From: Paraburkholderia tagetis
GTDB taxonomy: Bacteria > Pseudomonadota > Gammaproteobacteria > Burkholderiales > Burkholderiaceae
Length of the DNA: 64,000 bases
Reading direction: 5' to 3'
NCBI RefSeq assembly: GCF_022213065.1
Contig: NZ_JAKLJA010000031.1
Location: 1 to 64,000 of the forward strand
Shown: piece after piece, positions 53,228 to 62,232 of the stretch
How the letters are laid out: each line of letters opens with the position of its first letter
Position numbering within the stretch: position 1 is the stretch's first letter
The notes under the pieces: model-generated
Told to the model about the DNA's origin: nothing
What the model saw: the letters and a program-made list of their open reading frames with translations, nothing else
The model's database searches: none
Program-made: the position numbers and the translations under genes

Positions 53228-53881
53228 ATGAATTCGACGCCAGCGCAGCGCCCCAAAGACCTTTTGCCCCAGCCCCGCAAGCAGCCCATACAGGCACGCT
53301 CGAAAGCGCTTGTGGATGCAGTGGCACAGGCCTGCCTGCGCATTCTTGAAAAAGAAGGCGAAGACGCGCTGACCGTGAACCGCATTGCCGAGGTGTCGGG
53401 CGCTACTGTGGGCTCGATTTACCAGTACTTCCCCAACAAGGAATCGATGATTGCAGCCGTGTACGAGCGCATGCTTGATCAGGAATCCGAGCAGCTTTTC
53501 GCCATGCGCGAGCAGTTGCAGGGCCTGTCGCTGGAGGCCCTGTTGCGGCAGGTGTTTGCAAACATGATCCGGGTGGAGCAACGGCTGCACAGCCTCAGCA
53601 GCGCATTCCACGCGCGCTATCGCTCCGCTCTGCATCTGGGGCTGTGGCATGCGCCGCAGGCCAGCCGGCAGGAATTCATCAACACCACCTGGCTGCCGCT
53701 GCTGCAGATGCATGGCGCAGAGGTGCAGACCGACAACCCTCAGCTCGCCGCCTATCTGCTGGGCCAGGGTCTGCGCGAAATCATTCACAGCGCCGTGCAG
53801 GATGTGCCGGAGCAGACCCAGTCGCCCCAGTTTCTCGATGCCCTCGTCGCCATGGCCATGAGCTGCGTCACGAAGCGCTAG
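53228..53881 (+). CDS. TetR-family transcriptional regulator
   Basis: A 217-residue regulator. The HTH is at about 20-75 (LVDAVAQACLRILEKEGEDALTVNRIAEVSGATVGSIYQYFPNKESMIAAVYERM). The rest is the helical ligand/dimer domain. The start is ATG 53228. It stands alone between IS256 and IS21, so its normal targets have probably been cut away. Reasonably intact by length. Confidence 0.88.
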   Translation: MNSTPAQRPKDLLPQPRKQPIQARSKALVDAVAQACLRILEKEGEDALTVNRIAEVSGATVGSIYQYFPNKESMIAAVYERMLDQESEQLFAMREQLQGLSLEALLRQVFANMIRVEQRLHSLSSAFHARYRSALHLGLWHAPQASRQEFINTTWLPLLQMHGAEVQTDNPQLAAYLLGQGLREIIHSAVQDVPEQTQSPQFLDALVAMAMSCVTKR

Positions 53882-54074
53882 AAAAACAAAGCTCGACAAC
53901 GGATCGCGTGATTGGCTTTGCTTAGAACGTTTTCAAAGTCTTTTGAGCAGCAGCACCAAGAAGGCGAAATGAACGCACTGCAAGCTGCTGTTCAGCCAGC
54001 GTTCGCAGTTCTTCCATAGCCTCCTGTTTTTCTGGATCGTCGGCGGAACCTATGGGTGAATTATTTGTGCGCGG

Positions 54075-54316
54075 CTAGCCAGGTGAAGCTCGATTCCGAT
54101 ACTTATAGAGCTTGCGACATGTTGCATCGAAGGAATCCTGTTCGGACGGGGAGATAGCTGGCCAAATGAGGGGTCCGCCATGTTCTTCGATGAGTTCGTC
54201 CAGGAGGGTTTCCACCGGGAGGGCAAGGCGATCGGGATCTTCATGGCGGCTTCGAATCATTTCGCCGCCGAGCATCCAGATGTGATCGCGGTGCCGAAGC
54301 AATGTGTTGGCGGTTT
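54075..54316 (-). pseudogene. Unknown protein fragment cut by IS21
   Basis: A reading frame runs from the edge of the IS21-type element (YKTANTLLRHRDHIWMLGGEM) to LLDELIEEHGGPLIWPAISPSEQDSF, with a stop at 54075. The first possible internal ATG gives 75 residues. The protein-like composition and its exact termination at the IS edge suggest a gene whose 5' end was removed by insertion. No family recognised. Confidence 0.35.
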
Positions 54317-54406
54317 TGTAAATCCGACACTACACGGCGGCGCAAGGTCGAGTAAATCGCTCAACAATGGTCCGGCAGCCGATGCCGGCTACCGGTAAGA
54401 GTCGAT

Positions 54407-54631
54407 TCAGAACGGTTCCGAGAGATCGTTGATGTCGCTGAGGTTCGGCGCAGGCCACCGCTCTCGGCGGATCAGCTCGATTACGTCTTCGCCGTAACGT
54501 AGCCAGATGCGCGTGCGCAGATCGTTGAGCAGCTCGTAAACGGCGAGTGCCTGCTCCGGAGACCAGTTCGTGTCGATCAGGAAGTCCAGCCCGCAGGACA
54601 GGCCAGAAGGCAACGGGGTGCGCCTGCTCAT
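54407..54631 (-). CDS. Small accessory protein of the IS21 element
   Basis: 74 residues: RRTPLPSGLSCGLDFLIDTN, then a helix-rich LAVYELLNDLRTRIWLRYGEDVIELIRRER. Its ATG overlaps the istB stop (ATGA), so it is translationally coupled. I know no function. Location at the end of the transposition operon suggests an accessory role or a conserved passenger. Confidence 0.6.
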   Translation of the reverse strand: MSRRTPLPSGLSCGLDFLIDTNWSPEQALAVYELLNDLRTRIWLRYGEDVIELIRRERWPAPNLSDINDLSEPF

Positions 54632-55398
54632 GGCTTTTTCTCCGGGCGTGAAGCGTTACGTTTGCGGGCTCGTTGCTCGGCGCGCTCCTTTGCCTCCTTG
54701 ACGCGATACGACTCTCCCTCGATGGCGATGACCTCGGCACGATGCACGAGGCGATCGACCAGCGAGACCACGCATGCGGCATTGGGGAACACCTCTGACC
54801 AGTCAGAGAATGCTTTGTTGGTTGTGACCACCGTACTTGCGGCGCCATATCTGCGGCTCACCAGCTCGAACAGCAGGTCAGCGTAACGGTTCGAGTAGGC
54901 CAGGTATCCGACCTCGTCAATGACGAGCAGCGCAGGTGATGCGTAGTATCCGAGGCGCCGGCGCAGCGCTGCATCGCTGTCGGCGGCGGCCAGATCGCCC
55001 AGCATCTTGCCAGCCGTCGTAAAGAGCGCCGTGTAGCCATGGATGAGCGCCTGGTACGCCACGTTCAGTGCGAGTGTCGATTTGCCCACGCCGTTCGGGC
55101 CGATGAACACGGCGTTGGACTTCTCCTTCACGAACTCCAGCGCCATCAGTTCCTCGACGGCAGCGCGGTCGCAACGCGTGGGCCAGTTCCACTCGAAGTC
55201 GACCAGCGGCTTGAAGCTGCCAAGGCGCGCGGCACGGATGCGCCGCTCCAGCGAGCGGCGCGTGCGCTCCTCCTCTTCCCACTGCAGCAGCGGTCCGAGC
55301 CACGGTTCGCCCAGCACCTCGGACCAGTGAGCAAGCAACCCGTGCAACCTTAACTCGCTGGCGCGTTCGCGCAGGATGTCAGTCATGCTTGTCGTCAT
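54628..55398 (-). CDS. istB: IS21 helper ATPase
   Basis: A 256-residue AAA+ ATPase of the IstB/DnaC family. Walker A GPNGVGKSTLALN near 98, Walker B LLVIDEVGYLAY near 155, then sensor-type VVTTNKAFSDWSEVF. It acts with IstA to choose and remodel target DNA. The start overlaps the istA end by 20 bp; a second ATG 12 bp further in is possible. Confidence 0.92.
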   Translation of the reverse strand: MTTSMTDILRERASELRLHGLLAHWSEVLGEPWLGPLLQWEEEERTRRSLERRIRAARLGSFKPLVDFEWNWPTRCDRAAVEELMALEFVKEKSNAVFIGPNGVGKSTLALNVAYQALIHGYTALFTTAGKMLGDLAAADSDAALRRRLGYYASPALLVIDEVGYLAYSNRYADLLFELVSRRYGAASTVVTTNKAFSDWSEVFPNAACVVSLVDRLVHRAEVIAIEGESYRVKEAKERAEQRARKRNASRPEKKP

Positions 55399-56887
55399 CG
55401 TGTCCTCCGGTGAGCTGATCGTAGATTTCCAGGCGGTGCGGCGTGACCACTGCGTCCTTGCTGCGGATGTGCTCGGGCAGGTTCAGCGAGACCGGTGGTG
55501 GCGCCTGGCGCGCGATCCGTCGACGCTCGAGTGCTTCGCGCACCGGGTTCGGATGGGGCGCCGCGTCGCTGGCGAGTGTTTCCTCGATGGCGGCCTGCAG
55601 CTCGAGCGCGCCGTAGCAGTCGAGCAGTCGCAGCAGTTGCGTGGTGATATTGCCGATATTGCCGCCCACCTCGGCTGCGCGCAGCATCAGCGCGCGCGAG
55701 GCCGGCGCGGCATGGGCCAGGTGGTCAAGGCCGCGATGCTGGCGTGCGGCGCGCTTGCGCTGGACCAGTTCATCGATATGGGCAGGGTTCTCGACCTGCT
55801 GGCCGCGATCGTAGCTGCGCATATGCTCGGCTACAACGTCGGCGCCATCGAGAATGCGCACCCGGTGTGGATCCGCGCGCACGGTGAGCGTGCGTCGTAC
55901 ATAAGCGGACGGCACCGTATAGTCGTTCAGGTCGAACCGGACGTAAGGCGTCTTGCCGACGCTCGCGGGCTCCTGCAGGTCGCATTCAAAGGGGTTGTCG
56001 GGCAGTGCGAGCAGACTGCCTTTTTCCCGCTCGAAGGCTTCACGTACGGTAATATCAGGCTCATCGGGACACGGGCGATCGGCGGCCACCGTGGCGCACC
56101 ACTGCGCGGCCTGCGCGTTCAGGTCATCAATGTCGGTGAACTTGCGGGCTGCAAAGAATGAGGATCGGACGAAACGTATGGCGCGTTCCACCCGGCCTTT
56201 TTCGTTGCCGCGGCGAACGGCAACGGGTCTTGGCTCGAAGCGGTAATGACTGGCAAACTCGAGCAGTTGAGGGTTAAATCGGATCGCATCACCCTGGCGT
56301 TCGAGCACGGCACTTTTAAGGTTATCGTAGAGGAGGACGCGGGCCGACCCGCCCCAGGCCTCGAACGCGCCTACGTGGCCGAGCAGGAAGCTGTCCATGC
56401 GCGCATCAAGGAAGAACTTCAGCCAGATCTGCCTGGACCATGACAGCACCATCACGAAGGCCATCAGGGGTCGACTCGCACGACCAATCTGTAGGTGTCC
56501 GAAGTGGGCCCAGTCGACTTGACTTTGCTCCCCGGGCAAGGTGCGCAGACGCAGATAGGCCTCCGCTGGAGGGCGTGGCCGGTGCAGGGATATCAGATGT
56601 CTGAAGTGGTCCGGCCCTCCCTTGTAGCCGCGCTCTCGCACCATCGCGTACAGCCGGCTTGCCGTGAGCGAGGGGAATTTCTTTAGCGTGTCGTGGATGA
56701 ACGGCAGGAACAGTTCAATCTGCGAAGGCCGCTGAACCCCTCCCACCCTTGGCAAGCCCGCCTGGGCCAGCACCCGCTGCACGGTGCCCCGATGCACATG
56801 CAGCTGACGGGCGATGGTGCCGCATCGCCACTTTTCCACGTGATAGAAGCGCAATATCTTCGCCTCCAGTTCCGTGCTGATTGTCAT
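55379..56887 (-). CDS. istA: IS21 transposase
   Basis: A 502-residue IstA. N-terminal HTH (WRCGTIARQLHVHRGTVQRVLAQAG), rve core with Asp in QVDWAHFGHL, Asp in VLLYDNLKSAV, and Glu in NEKGRVERAIRFVR. The C-terminal beta-barrel domain follows (YVRFDLNDYTVPSAYVRRTL). All catalytic residues seem present. Its ATG overlaps the stop of the zinc-finger ORF. Confidence 0.92.
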   Translation of the reverse strand: MTISTELEAKILRFYHVEKWRCGTIARQLHVHRGTVQRVLAQAGLPRVGGVQRPSQIELFLPFIHDTLKKFPSLTASRLYAMVRERGYKGGPDHFRHLISLHRPRPPAEAYLRLRTLPGEQSQVDWAHFGHLQIGRASRPLMAFVMVLSWSRQIWLKFFLDARMDSFLLGHVGAFEAWGGSARVLLYDNLKSAVLERQGDAIRFNPQLLEFASHYRFEPRPVAVRRGNEKGRVERAIRFVRSSFFAARKFTDIDDLNAQAAQWCATVAADRPCPDEPDITVREAFEREKGSLLALPDNPFECDLQEPASVGKTPYVRFDLNDYTVPSAYVRRTLTVRADPHRVRILDGADVVAEHMRSYDRGQQVENPAHIDELVQRKRAARQHRGLDHLAHAAPASRALMLRAAEVGGNIGNITTQLLRLLDCYGALELQAAIEETLASDAAPHPNPVREALERRRIARQAPPPVSLNLPEHIRSKDAVVTPHRLEIYDQLTGGHDDDKHD

Positions 56888-57537
56888 GGATCAAATCCCC
56901 TTGTTCCAGTAGTAGTCCGAAGCGGACGGATGACCCGGCGACGTAACGGCCCATGACGTACAAACTCGCACGCGCAATGGCAGAAGTGGCATTGTCCGGA
57001 CGCGCGCGAGGCGCTCGCGATGGTGCCCGGCGGACTGGCCGCCGTCGCCGAAGTCGGGCCCAGTAGAGCATCAGCGGCGGGCGGGGACCAGGGGTGATGC
57101 GTCACTTTCGGCTGGCAGTGACGATAGCGGCGCCACCTGGCGGCGCGCTGCGACGGCAATGGTCCAACGCGTACAACCCTGCACGTGCACTCACAACAGT
57201 GGCAGCATCCGGAAGGATTCGCCCCGCCCATCGGGGGAAGCGACGCACTGGCCGCTGTCGTCGAATTCGTGGCCGGCGGCGCATCAGCGGCGTCGAGAAC
57301 ACAGGGAAGATGCGCCATTTCCCTCAGGCGCTGACGATAGCGGCGCTGCCTGGCGGCGTGCTTCGTCCGCCCGGGCAGGCTGTGCTGGTACCGGCGGCCT
57401 GCCGCGAGCAGGCTGGCCCGACGCGCGTCATCGGCGCACTCAGGACTGCAGTACGACTGTCCGAAATCGCAAGTTCTGCATACGACCACCTGCGCCCGGC
57501 ACCGGGCGCACAGGAACAAACGGCCTGAGTCCGGCAT
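56884..57537 (-). CDS. IS21-associated cysteine-rich (zinc-ribbon-like) protein with internal repeats
   Basis: 217 residues from ATG 57537 (GTG 57564 is an alternative). The N-terminal FLCARCRAQVVVCRTCDFGQ and SYCSPECADDARR suggest two zinc sites. A basic segment follows (HAARQRRYRQR). The rest is a duplicated unit of about 70 residues: DAADAPPATNSTTAAS then CHCCECTCRVVRVGPL, and again ADALLGPTSATAAS then CHFCHCACEFVRHGPL. ATGA overlap with istA puts it first in the transposition operon. Probably nucleic-acid binding; function unknown. Confidence 0.68.
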   Translation of the reverse strand: MPDSGRLFLCARCRAQVVVCRTCDFGQSYCSPECADDARRASLLAAGRRYQHSLPGRTKHAARQRRYRQRLREMAHLPCVLDAADAPPATNSTTAASASLPPMGGANPSGCCHCCECTCRVVRVGPLPSQRAARWRRYRHCQPKVTHHPWSPPAADALLGPTSATAASPPGTIASASRASGQCHFCHCACEFVRHGPLRRRVIRPLRTTTGTRGFDP

Positions 57538-57680
57538 CGGCGCCCCCGTATACGCCGAACGCACTCACTATCGACGGTAACGGCAGGCCGTGCCATACTG
57601 GCGCGGCACCGTACCTGTACGGTGAGTTGTGTGGGGCCCGGCACCGCTCGAACCTGGCAGTTTGAGGTGTCGGGCCTGTT

Positions 57681-58167
57681 TTTTTCGGCGCTGTGTTCTC
57701 AACGCCGTTCTTCTACCTCATTCCGGATTCGCCGTCACGTGCGTCGTGCGTGTATGCGCTCGCCCTACGGGCTCCCGCATACACGCACGACGTCGATACG
57801 CCTGCCTGCATCGCCAGTAACTCAGGAATTAAACGAGACGCATTTCTTTCTGTAAAGCCACGACGGCGCCATCTTTTGTCGCATCCCCACCGCCGTTCAC
57901 AGGAGCTGCCGGGCACCGCTTCATGTGGATGTCGCGCGCAGGCAGTTGCGCGATCCAGCGTAATGCGCAGTCGTTCCCGAGTGAGGACTCACATACCGTT
58001 GACGGCTCCACAAACAGGATGTGCCCTCTTCCACCGCCTACTCGAGGCAAAACACGACAGGAATTCAGGGCAGCTGCGTCGAGAATCGTCAACCCAGCCA
58101 ACGCGCTGAAGTTTGCTTGAGGAATGGGCGCGTCACGATGGCCTTAAGATAACTGCCGATTATCACG
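57681..58167. other. Gene-free stretch with a large hairpin
   Basis: No credible gene; several short open frames lack any recognisable domain. It holds the 17-bp inverted repeat listed at 57742-57792. Confidence 0.4.
57742..57792. repeat. 17-bp perfect inverted repeat with structured loop
   Basis: CGTCGTGCGTGTATGCG (57742-57758) is the exact reverse complement of CGCATACACGCACGACG (57776-57792). The 17-base loop contains GCCC and GGGC, which can pair again. It lies just outside the right end of the IS21-type element. No T-tract follows, so it is not a standard terminator. Confidence 0.65.
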
Positions 58168-58400
58168 ATGCACTTGTTTTTTACTGTGCGAAGAAAATCC
58201 ACCCGAACGAGATTCCCGCCCCTCTCCGCTGAACCCGCCGGCTTTCGCGACGCAGACGAACTCGCCGTACTGCGGCCGTGGTACAACAAGTTACCGGTGC
58301 GGCGGCGTGCTGTGGCGTGTTATCTGCCTTCCGCTCCGGACATCGGGCCGCCGGATTTGACGTGCCGCACTGGGACCCCGAGCAAGGCGGCTGCTTCCTT
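58168..58400 (+). pseudogene. Possible tyrosine-integrase N-terminal fragment
   Basis: The frame begins RKSTRTRFPPLSAEPAGFRD and continues ADELAVLRPWYNKLPVRRRAVACYLP. This resembles the N-terminal segment of plasmid/island integrases (aLaALRaWYaGlsareAVaRYLP). It degenerates after about residue 60 and lacks any catalytic domain. The identification rests on a short pattern. Confidence 0.35.
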
Positions 58401-58420
58401 CGCGCCGAGGTGCGGGATTC

Positions 58421-59416
58421 CTATTCGCCACTATGACGTTTTAAACCAAGTGTTGCCAAGTGTGCGTGTAGATCTTGTTTCGTCGTTACACTCACCGCCC
58501 AATCGGGGATTTGTCGAGCCAGATCCATCCTGAAGACTCCGACTGTGTGGTCCCAAGGAGCCTGAAACTCATCGTCCGTAGGACATGTGGAATTGATTTG
58601 GTCGCCGCCACCGTTAAGGAGTTTCAGAAACGCGACGACGTTGCCAATTGACGCGCTGAGAAGGAACAGCAGTAAAGATGTCTGCTCGGCACTCCAGTTG
58701 AGATAGTGGCGCCGAGGCGTGAAGCTCCTGTTGGATTTCGCCGTTCCGCCTACCCGCTCGATGCGCAAATACGACGAACCATACTTGCTTCCTCCCAAAT
58801 CAAACTTAGTGGTTCGCGCCTCTACCTGCTCATTGTCGGCGACGTCCATAGACAGTTGAAATCCACCGGCCTGCACGCGAAAGCCGTGTTTGACGCTGTT
58901 GTACTCGTCAATGTTCTCGCGCCTGAGAAACAGTCGAGCACTGCGCCCCCACAGGTCGGCGAAGCCGCTAACGACGCGTGCACGCTCTGCCTCGCTTACG
59001 TCCATTCTGCTGTGGACCACCGCCGAGATCGTCTCCCACGTTACCGGGGCCCCTTGTACGACACTCAGCGAATTGAACCTGTTCTCTGATATCTGTTCAA
59101 CCAGCGTTCGCAGCGATTTCGTCTCGCACTGCTCCAACCAACCATACACGCAAGTAGGTGCCTGTACCAGCGCCCCGGCAAGCGAAAAGAAAGTCTCTAG
59201 CGCATGGTGATAGGCAGACCGCAGGGCGGTTGCCGCGCGGCGATCGTCATCGACAGATGCCTCTGCGGAACGCATACGTTCGGCTATGAAACTGAAATAG
59301 GCGGGGTCAATGCCATTCAAGAACTCCAGGTTGTTATTGTCTTCAGGGTGTTCCCAAACGCAGTACGGTTCGTCCAGCACGGAAAACACGTGACTCTTCA
59401 TCGGGCTGTCGCTCAT
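58421..59416 (-). CDS. Hypothetical protein, possibly HEPN-like
   Basis: 331 residues from ATG 59416 (MSDSPMKSHVFSVLD). Mostly helical, with AYHHALETFFSLAGALVQAP near 75 and ENIDEYNSVKHGFRVQ near 190, which resembles the N-x-x-K-H-G segment of some HEPN/DUF-type proteins. No clear catalytic motif. A short hydrophobic stretch occurs near 260 (LLLFLLSASIGNVVAFL). Stand-alone in a fragment-rich island. I do not recognise the family. Confidence 0.6.
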   Translation of the reverse strand: MSDSPMKSHVFSVLDEPYCVWEHPEDNNNLEFLNGIDPAYFSFIAERMRSAEASVDDDRRAATALRSAYHHALETFFSLAGALVQAPTCVYGWLEQCETKSLRTLVEQISENRFNSLSVVQGAPVTWETISAVVHSRMDVSEAERARVVSGFADLWGRSARLFLRRENIDEYNSVKHGFRVQAGGFQLSMDVADNEQVEARTTKFDLGGSKYGSSYLRIERVGGTAKSNRSFTPRRHYLNWSAEQTSLLLFLLSASIGNVVAFLKLLNGGGDQINSTCPTDDEFQAPWDHTVGVFRMDLARQIPDWAVSVTTKQDLHAHLATLGLKRHSGE

Positions 59417-59559
59417 GGGTATTGTTTCGCCTGGTAGCCTGCTCTCGTTAAGTAGATCGCGCCACGCCCATCGTACTACGCGGGACTTCGCCCCAAGCAC
59501 ATGCGTTCAGTCGCATAGGAGTGAAAGCAAAGCCGTCACTTTGGCGACGAAAAACGCCG

Positions 59560-59757
59560 TCAGGCCGAGACCATACTAGTGACACTTTTGTTGCGTCCTA
59601 CGGCGGCCGCGGCGATGCCCCCGTTGAACGCGAAATAGCTCCCGCGCCGTTGTCCGAAGCTTTCGGCGACCAGCTGGAGCGTCGAGGTCTTGCCCGCGCC
59701 GGCAAAGGCCTTGATCTCCAGGTCTCCGCCCCGCCGCGCCAACTCAACGGCGGGCAC
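59560..59757 (-). pseudogene. UvrD-like helicase fragment (Walker A segment)
   Basis: The frame reads GDLEIKAFAGAGKTSTLQLVAESF, then SYFAFNGGIAAAA, i.e. motif Ia/I of superfamily I helicases, and ends after about 65 residues. The remaining helicase motifs are missing. Confidence 0.55.
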
Positions 59758-59811
59758 GCTGCTCCTCAGTCGGCTGAAACAGGACGGTCATGATCGGCGT
59801 GAGTGCGGGTT

Positions 59812-60717
59812 TCAGAGTAACCACTTCGCGCCTATCTTTTGCGCGCGTTCAAGCAATCCCTCATCTCGCCGAGCACGTTCCTTGGGCGTATGAATTAGGC
59901 GCTCAAAGCGCTCCGCGTCGAAAATGATCTCGTTCTGGTAGATGGTCGGCGCGACTGTCGCATCGTTGGACGACGTTAAGTCCTGTACCCTGAGTTTCAT
60001 GCTCTCGCGCAGCTCCCCGGTATCGATCTTCACCTCCATCCGATGATGCAGACACTGGACATAGAGTTCTATCCACACGCCTTTGTCAAGCCGACCTGTC
60101 TCCAGTATCTTCGCGCGCGGCACGCATTCCCGGATATGGTTGGCAAGCTCGTCGTTTTGGCCGATCGGCTGGCCAAAGAGTTTTTGCGTCGGTCCAAAGT
60201 AGGCGATCATCCACGGGAGATTTCTCAGATGGGCGCCGGTGTAGCAAAAGCCGCGCGAGTCGAACCACTGATCGAGCATTCGCTCTGCGAACGCGTCGGA
60301 AAAGCGGAAGCCAAAGTCGTCTCGAAGGATCAGCACGATCCGGTCAAACTCCGAAACCGCCAGGTCGATCAGCTGGCGCGCAACCGGACCCATGGCCCGA
60401 CGATCGCTCTTGCCGTGCGATTTGCGACTGAGCCGAAACGGACAATGCTCGAGGTCAGTCAGGTCATACGCGAAGCCCTCGACCGGTGTACCAACATGGC
60501 TGCCGTAAGCGCGGGGGCTCCTCTCGTGCCTATGGTAAACGCCCTTTAGCTGAATGGCGTTGTCGCAGTACGGACATACTGCGAAATGTTTGTCATCGCC
60601 CCGCAGCGGCCCCGGCCGAAACCAGGGTGCCCGCCGTCCCAGGCGATCCTCGACCTGCTCCCGGGTGACCGGATAGATAGCCGTGCGTCCCGCGCTAACC
60701 TTGAAGTGCGCCGTCAT
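59812..60717 (-). CDS. Hypothetical protein with a CxxC zinc-like motif
   Basis: 301 residues. N-terminal TAHFKVSAGRTAIYPVT, then FAVCPYCDNAIQLKGVYHRH (CPYC, with later Cys/His) which may bind zinc. A long mixed alpha/beta part follows (LAVSEFDRIVLILRDDFGFRFSDAF, WMIAYFGPTQKLFGQPI). No known family recognised. The start overlaps the degenerate gene upstream by 23 bp. Reasonable codon use suggests a real gene. Confidence 0.6.
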   Translation of the reverse strand: MTAHFKVSAGRTAIYPVTREQVEDRLGRRAPWFRPGPLRGDDKHFAVCPYCDNAIQLKGVYHRHERSPRAYGSHVGTPVEGFAYDLTDLEHCPFRLSRKSHGKSDRRAMGPVARQLIDLAVSEFDRIVLILRDDFGFRFSDAFAERMLDQWFDSRGFCYTGAHLRNLPWMIAYFGPTQKLFGQPIGQNDELANHIRECVPRAKILETGRLDKGVWIELYVQCLHHRMEVKIDTGELRESMKLRVQDLTSSNDATVAPTIYQNEIIFDAERFERLIHTPKERARRDEGLLERAQKIGAKWLL

Positions 60718-61015
60718 TTTTGATATTCGTTACCTGTCTCTTTTGGAACCAGAAAGTGATGCAGCGTGCCTTGCGCACCACCGTAGCAATCAGGTCTCCG
60801 CTGGGGGCGTGTCGAATCTCGTCAGCAACATCGACGTCTAGGTTCGAGGCTGCGACAACAGATAGGACGTTGAGCGTCTTGACCTCATCGTAGCGCAATA
60901 CGAATATCACCCGCGATCGGATGGAAGCGCGCCCCGTCGTCGACGAACAACCCAGCCTCAATATTGTAGGCCGGTCGCGCTCAAGCTTCCGGCGCTGCGC
61001 CTGGGCGACTATCAA
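60695..61015 (-). pseudogene. Degenerate gene with a probable frameshift
   Basis: One frame reads YDEVKTLNVLSVVAASNLDV and PSGDLIATVVRKARCITFWF to a stop at 60695. The upstream part is better in another frame (YNIEAGLFVDDGARFHPIAG). Joining both near 60912 gives a continuous, protein-like sequence. This suggests a single-base frameshift. The family is unknown. It overlaps the next gene by 23 bp, as in an operon. Confidence 0.4.
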
Positions 61016-61098
61016 CCGGTCACGCTGGCTGTCTGATGCCTAAATTTTTGCGAGGCGCTGCCGATAAGATGCTTACCTGAATTCCAAAAAAGCAACCG

Positions 61099-62004
61099 AT
61101 GAGAACGCATTCGTATCCGCAATTTGCACGCAGAGGCCTTGCTTTCGCCATTGCGGTTTTCTTTGTGACTGCCCTAGTGATTGAGCTGTCGAAGTCACTT
61201 GCGCTACCTGGACCTCTGCTCATCGTAGCCCAGGCCATAAGTGCTTTTCTCTTGTTGCCGTTGCTCGCGACCGGCGGATTCGTCACGAACATGGCCGAAC
61301 AACAAACGAAGGGAATCCCGTTCACTGAAGACAAGAGCCTCCGCGCCCTTCTCGAGCCGTTCCTCTTAGACTCAGAGCAAGGCATCGTATTCGGCTATTG
61401 CGAGTCGGAGGTTGCGAACGCCTATGCGTTTGACCCTCTCTTTGGCGGGAAAAAAATTATTGCGATCACAAGCGCCCTTCGCGACCGAGCCTCCCCTGAC
61501 CAGCTCGTTGCGATCGGGGCTCACGAAATCGCTCACTTTCGACATGGAGACGCACGTAACAAATGGTATCTGTTAGCTTTCCATCACATGGTAAGCACTT
61601 GGCCGCGCCTGTTCGCGATGGTGTCTGATGCTGTCCTCAAAAAGGCGTTGCCCGCGGGAGTATTTTGTGCCGTCCTGGTGGGGCTGGTTTTGTTATGGGC
61701 GCGAGGACCGTCTGCAATGGTTAGTTTCTTGCTGTCATTGGTGACGGCAAAGCTAATTCTCTACATTAGCTCTGCCGTGGCGCTAATCTGGGCCGGACGC
61801 CTATTTGATCGTAAGCTTCATGCGCGGTTTTGCGACTACAGCAGAGAGCGAGAGTTTGCTGCCGACGCCTCCGCCGCGAAAATGACTTCACCAATTTTGA
61901 TGACCTCAGCGCTTGAACAACTTGATGATCCGGGCAACGTAGTCGGCATCTTCGACACCCATCCGCCGATTCTGGAGCGCAAGGCGAGATTGCTAAAGAT
62001 GTGA
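61099..62004 (+). CDS. M48-family membrane zinc metallopeptidase
   Basis: 301 residues. The zinc site is complete: His142-Glu143-x-x-His146 (AHEIAHFRHGD) and Glu252 (REREFAADASAAKM). Two N-terminal helices (13-30, 38-60) and a hydrophobic hairpin at about 187-232 anchor it, as in HtpX-like proteases. NAYAFDPLFGGKKIIAITSAL is the typical upstream strand. It ends soon after the zinc domain (FDTHPPILERKARLL). Substrates are probably misfolded membrane proteins. It stands alone among island genes. Confidence 0.87.
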   Translation: MRTHSYPQFARRGLAFAIAVFFVTALVIELSKSLALPGPLLIVAQAISAFLLLPLLATGGFVTNMAEQQTKGIPFTEDKSLRALLEPFLLDSEQGIVFGYCESEVANAYAFDPLFGGKKIIAITSALRDRASPDQLVAIGAHEIAHFRHGDARNKWYLLAFHHMVSTWPRLFAMVSDAVLKKALPAGVFCAVLVGLVLLWARGPSAMVSFLLSLVTAKLILYISSAVALIWAGRLFDRKLHARFCDYSREREFAADASAAKMTSPILMTSALEQLDDPGNVVGIFDTHPPILERKARLLKM

Positions 62005-62232
62005 CCCTCCAGCTTAACGGTCAGTCGATCGGAGACGTATCGATCGCTGCCGGCCAGCTACGAAGACCTTTCCCCGCACGCGTCGCCAACGCGGGGGCTT
62101 CTGGACTCCAACCTGCTCGGACAGGCGCGCCCTGACCGGTAATCGCTGAGAAGCCGCCTCCGGTTAGGCGCGCAAACGCGTATCACTAGTGCTGTCGTCC
62201 GCGATGATTGCGTGGACCTGACGGCGCACCAT

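Larger units (their letters stand above)
54317..57680 (-). mobile_element. IS21-family element with two extra genes
   Basis: About 3.4 kb. Left end starts TGTAAATCCGACAC (54317-54330). The right end reads GTGTCGGGCCTG (57667 on). Both carry CCGACAC and, about 16 bases inward, AGGTCGAG or AGGTTCGAG, consistent with transposase-binding repeats. Four minus-strand genes overlap by a few bases each: zinc-finger ORF, istA, istB and a 74-residue protein. Exact right end is uncertain. Confidence 0.7.

Noticed and set aside
57829..58101. A 90-codon minus-strand frame as a gene
   Set aside because: No ribosome site, no recognisable domain, and competing plus-strand frames of similar quality.
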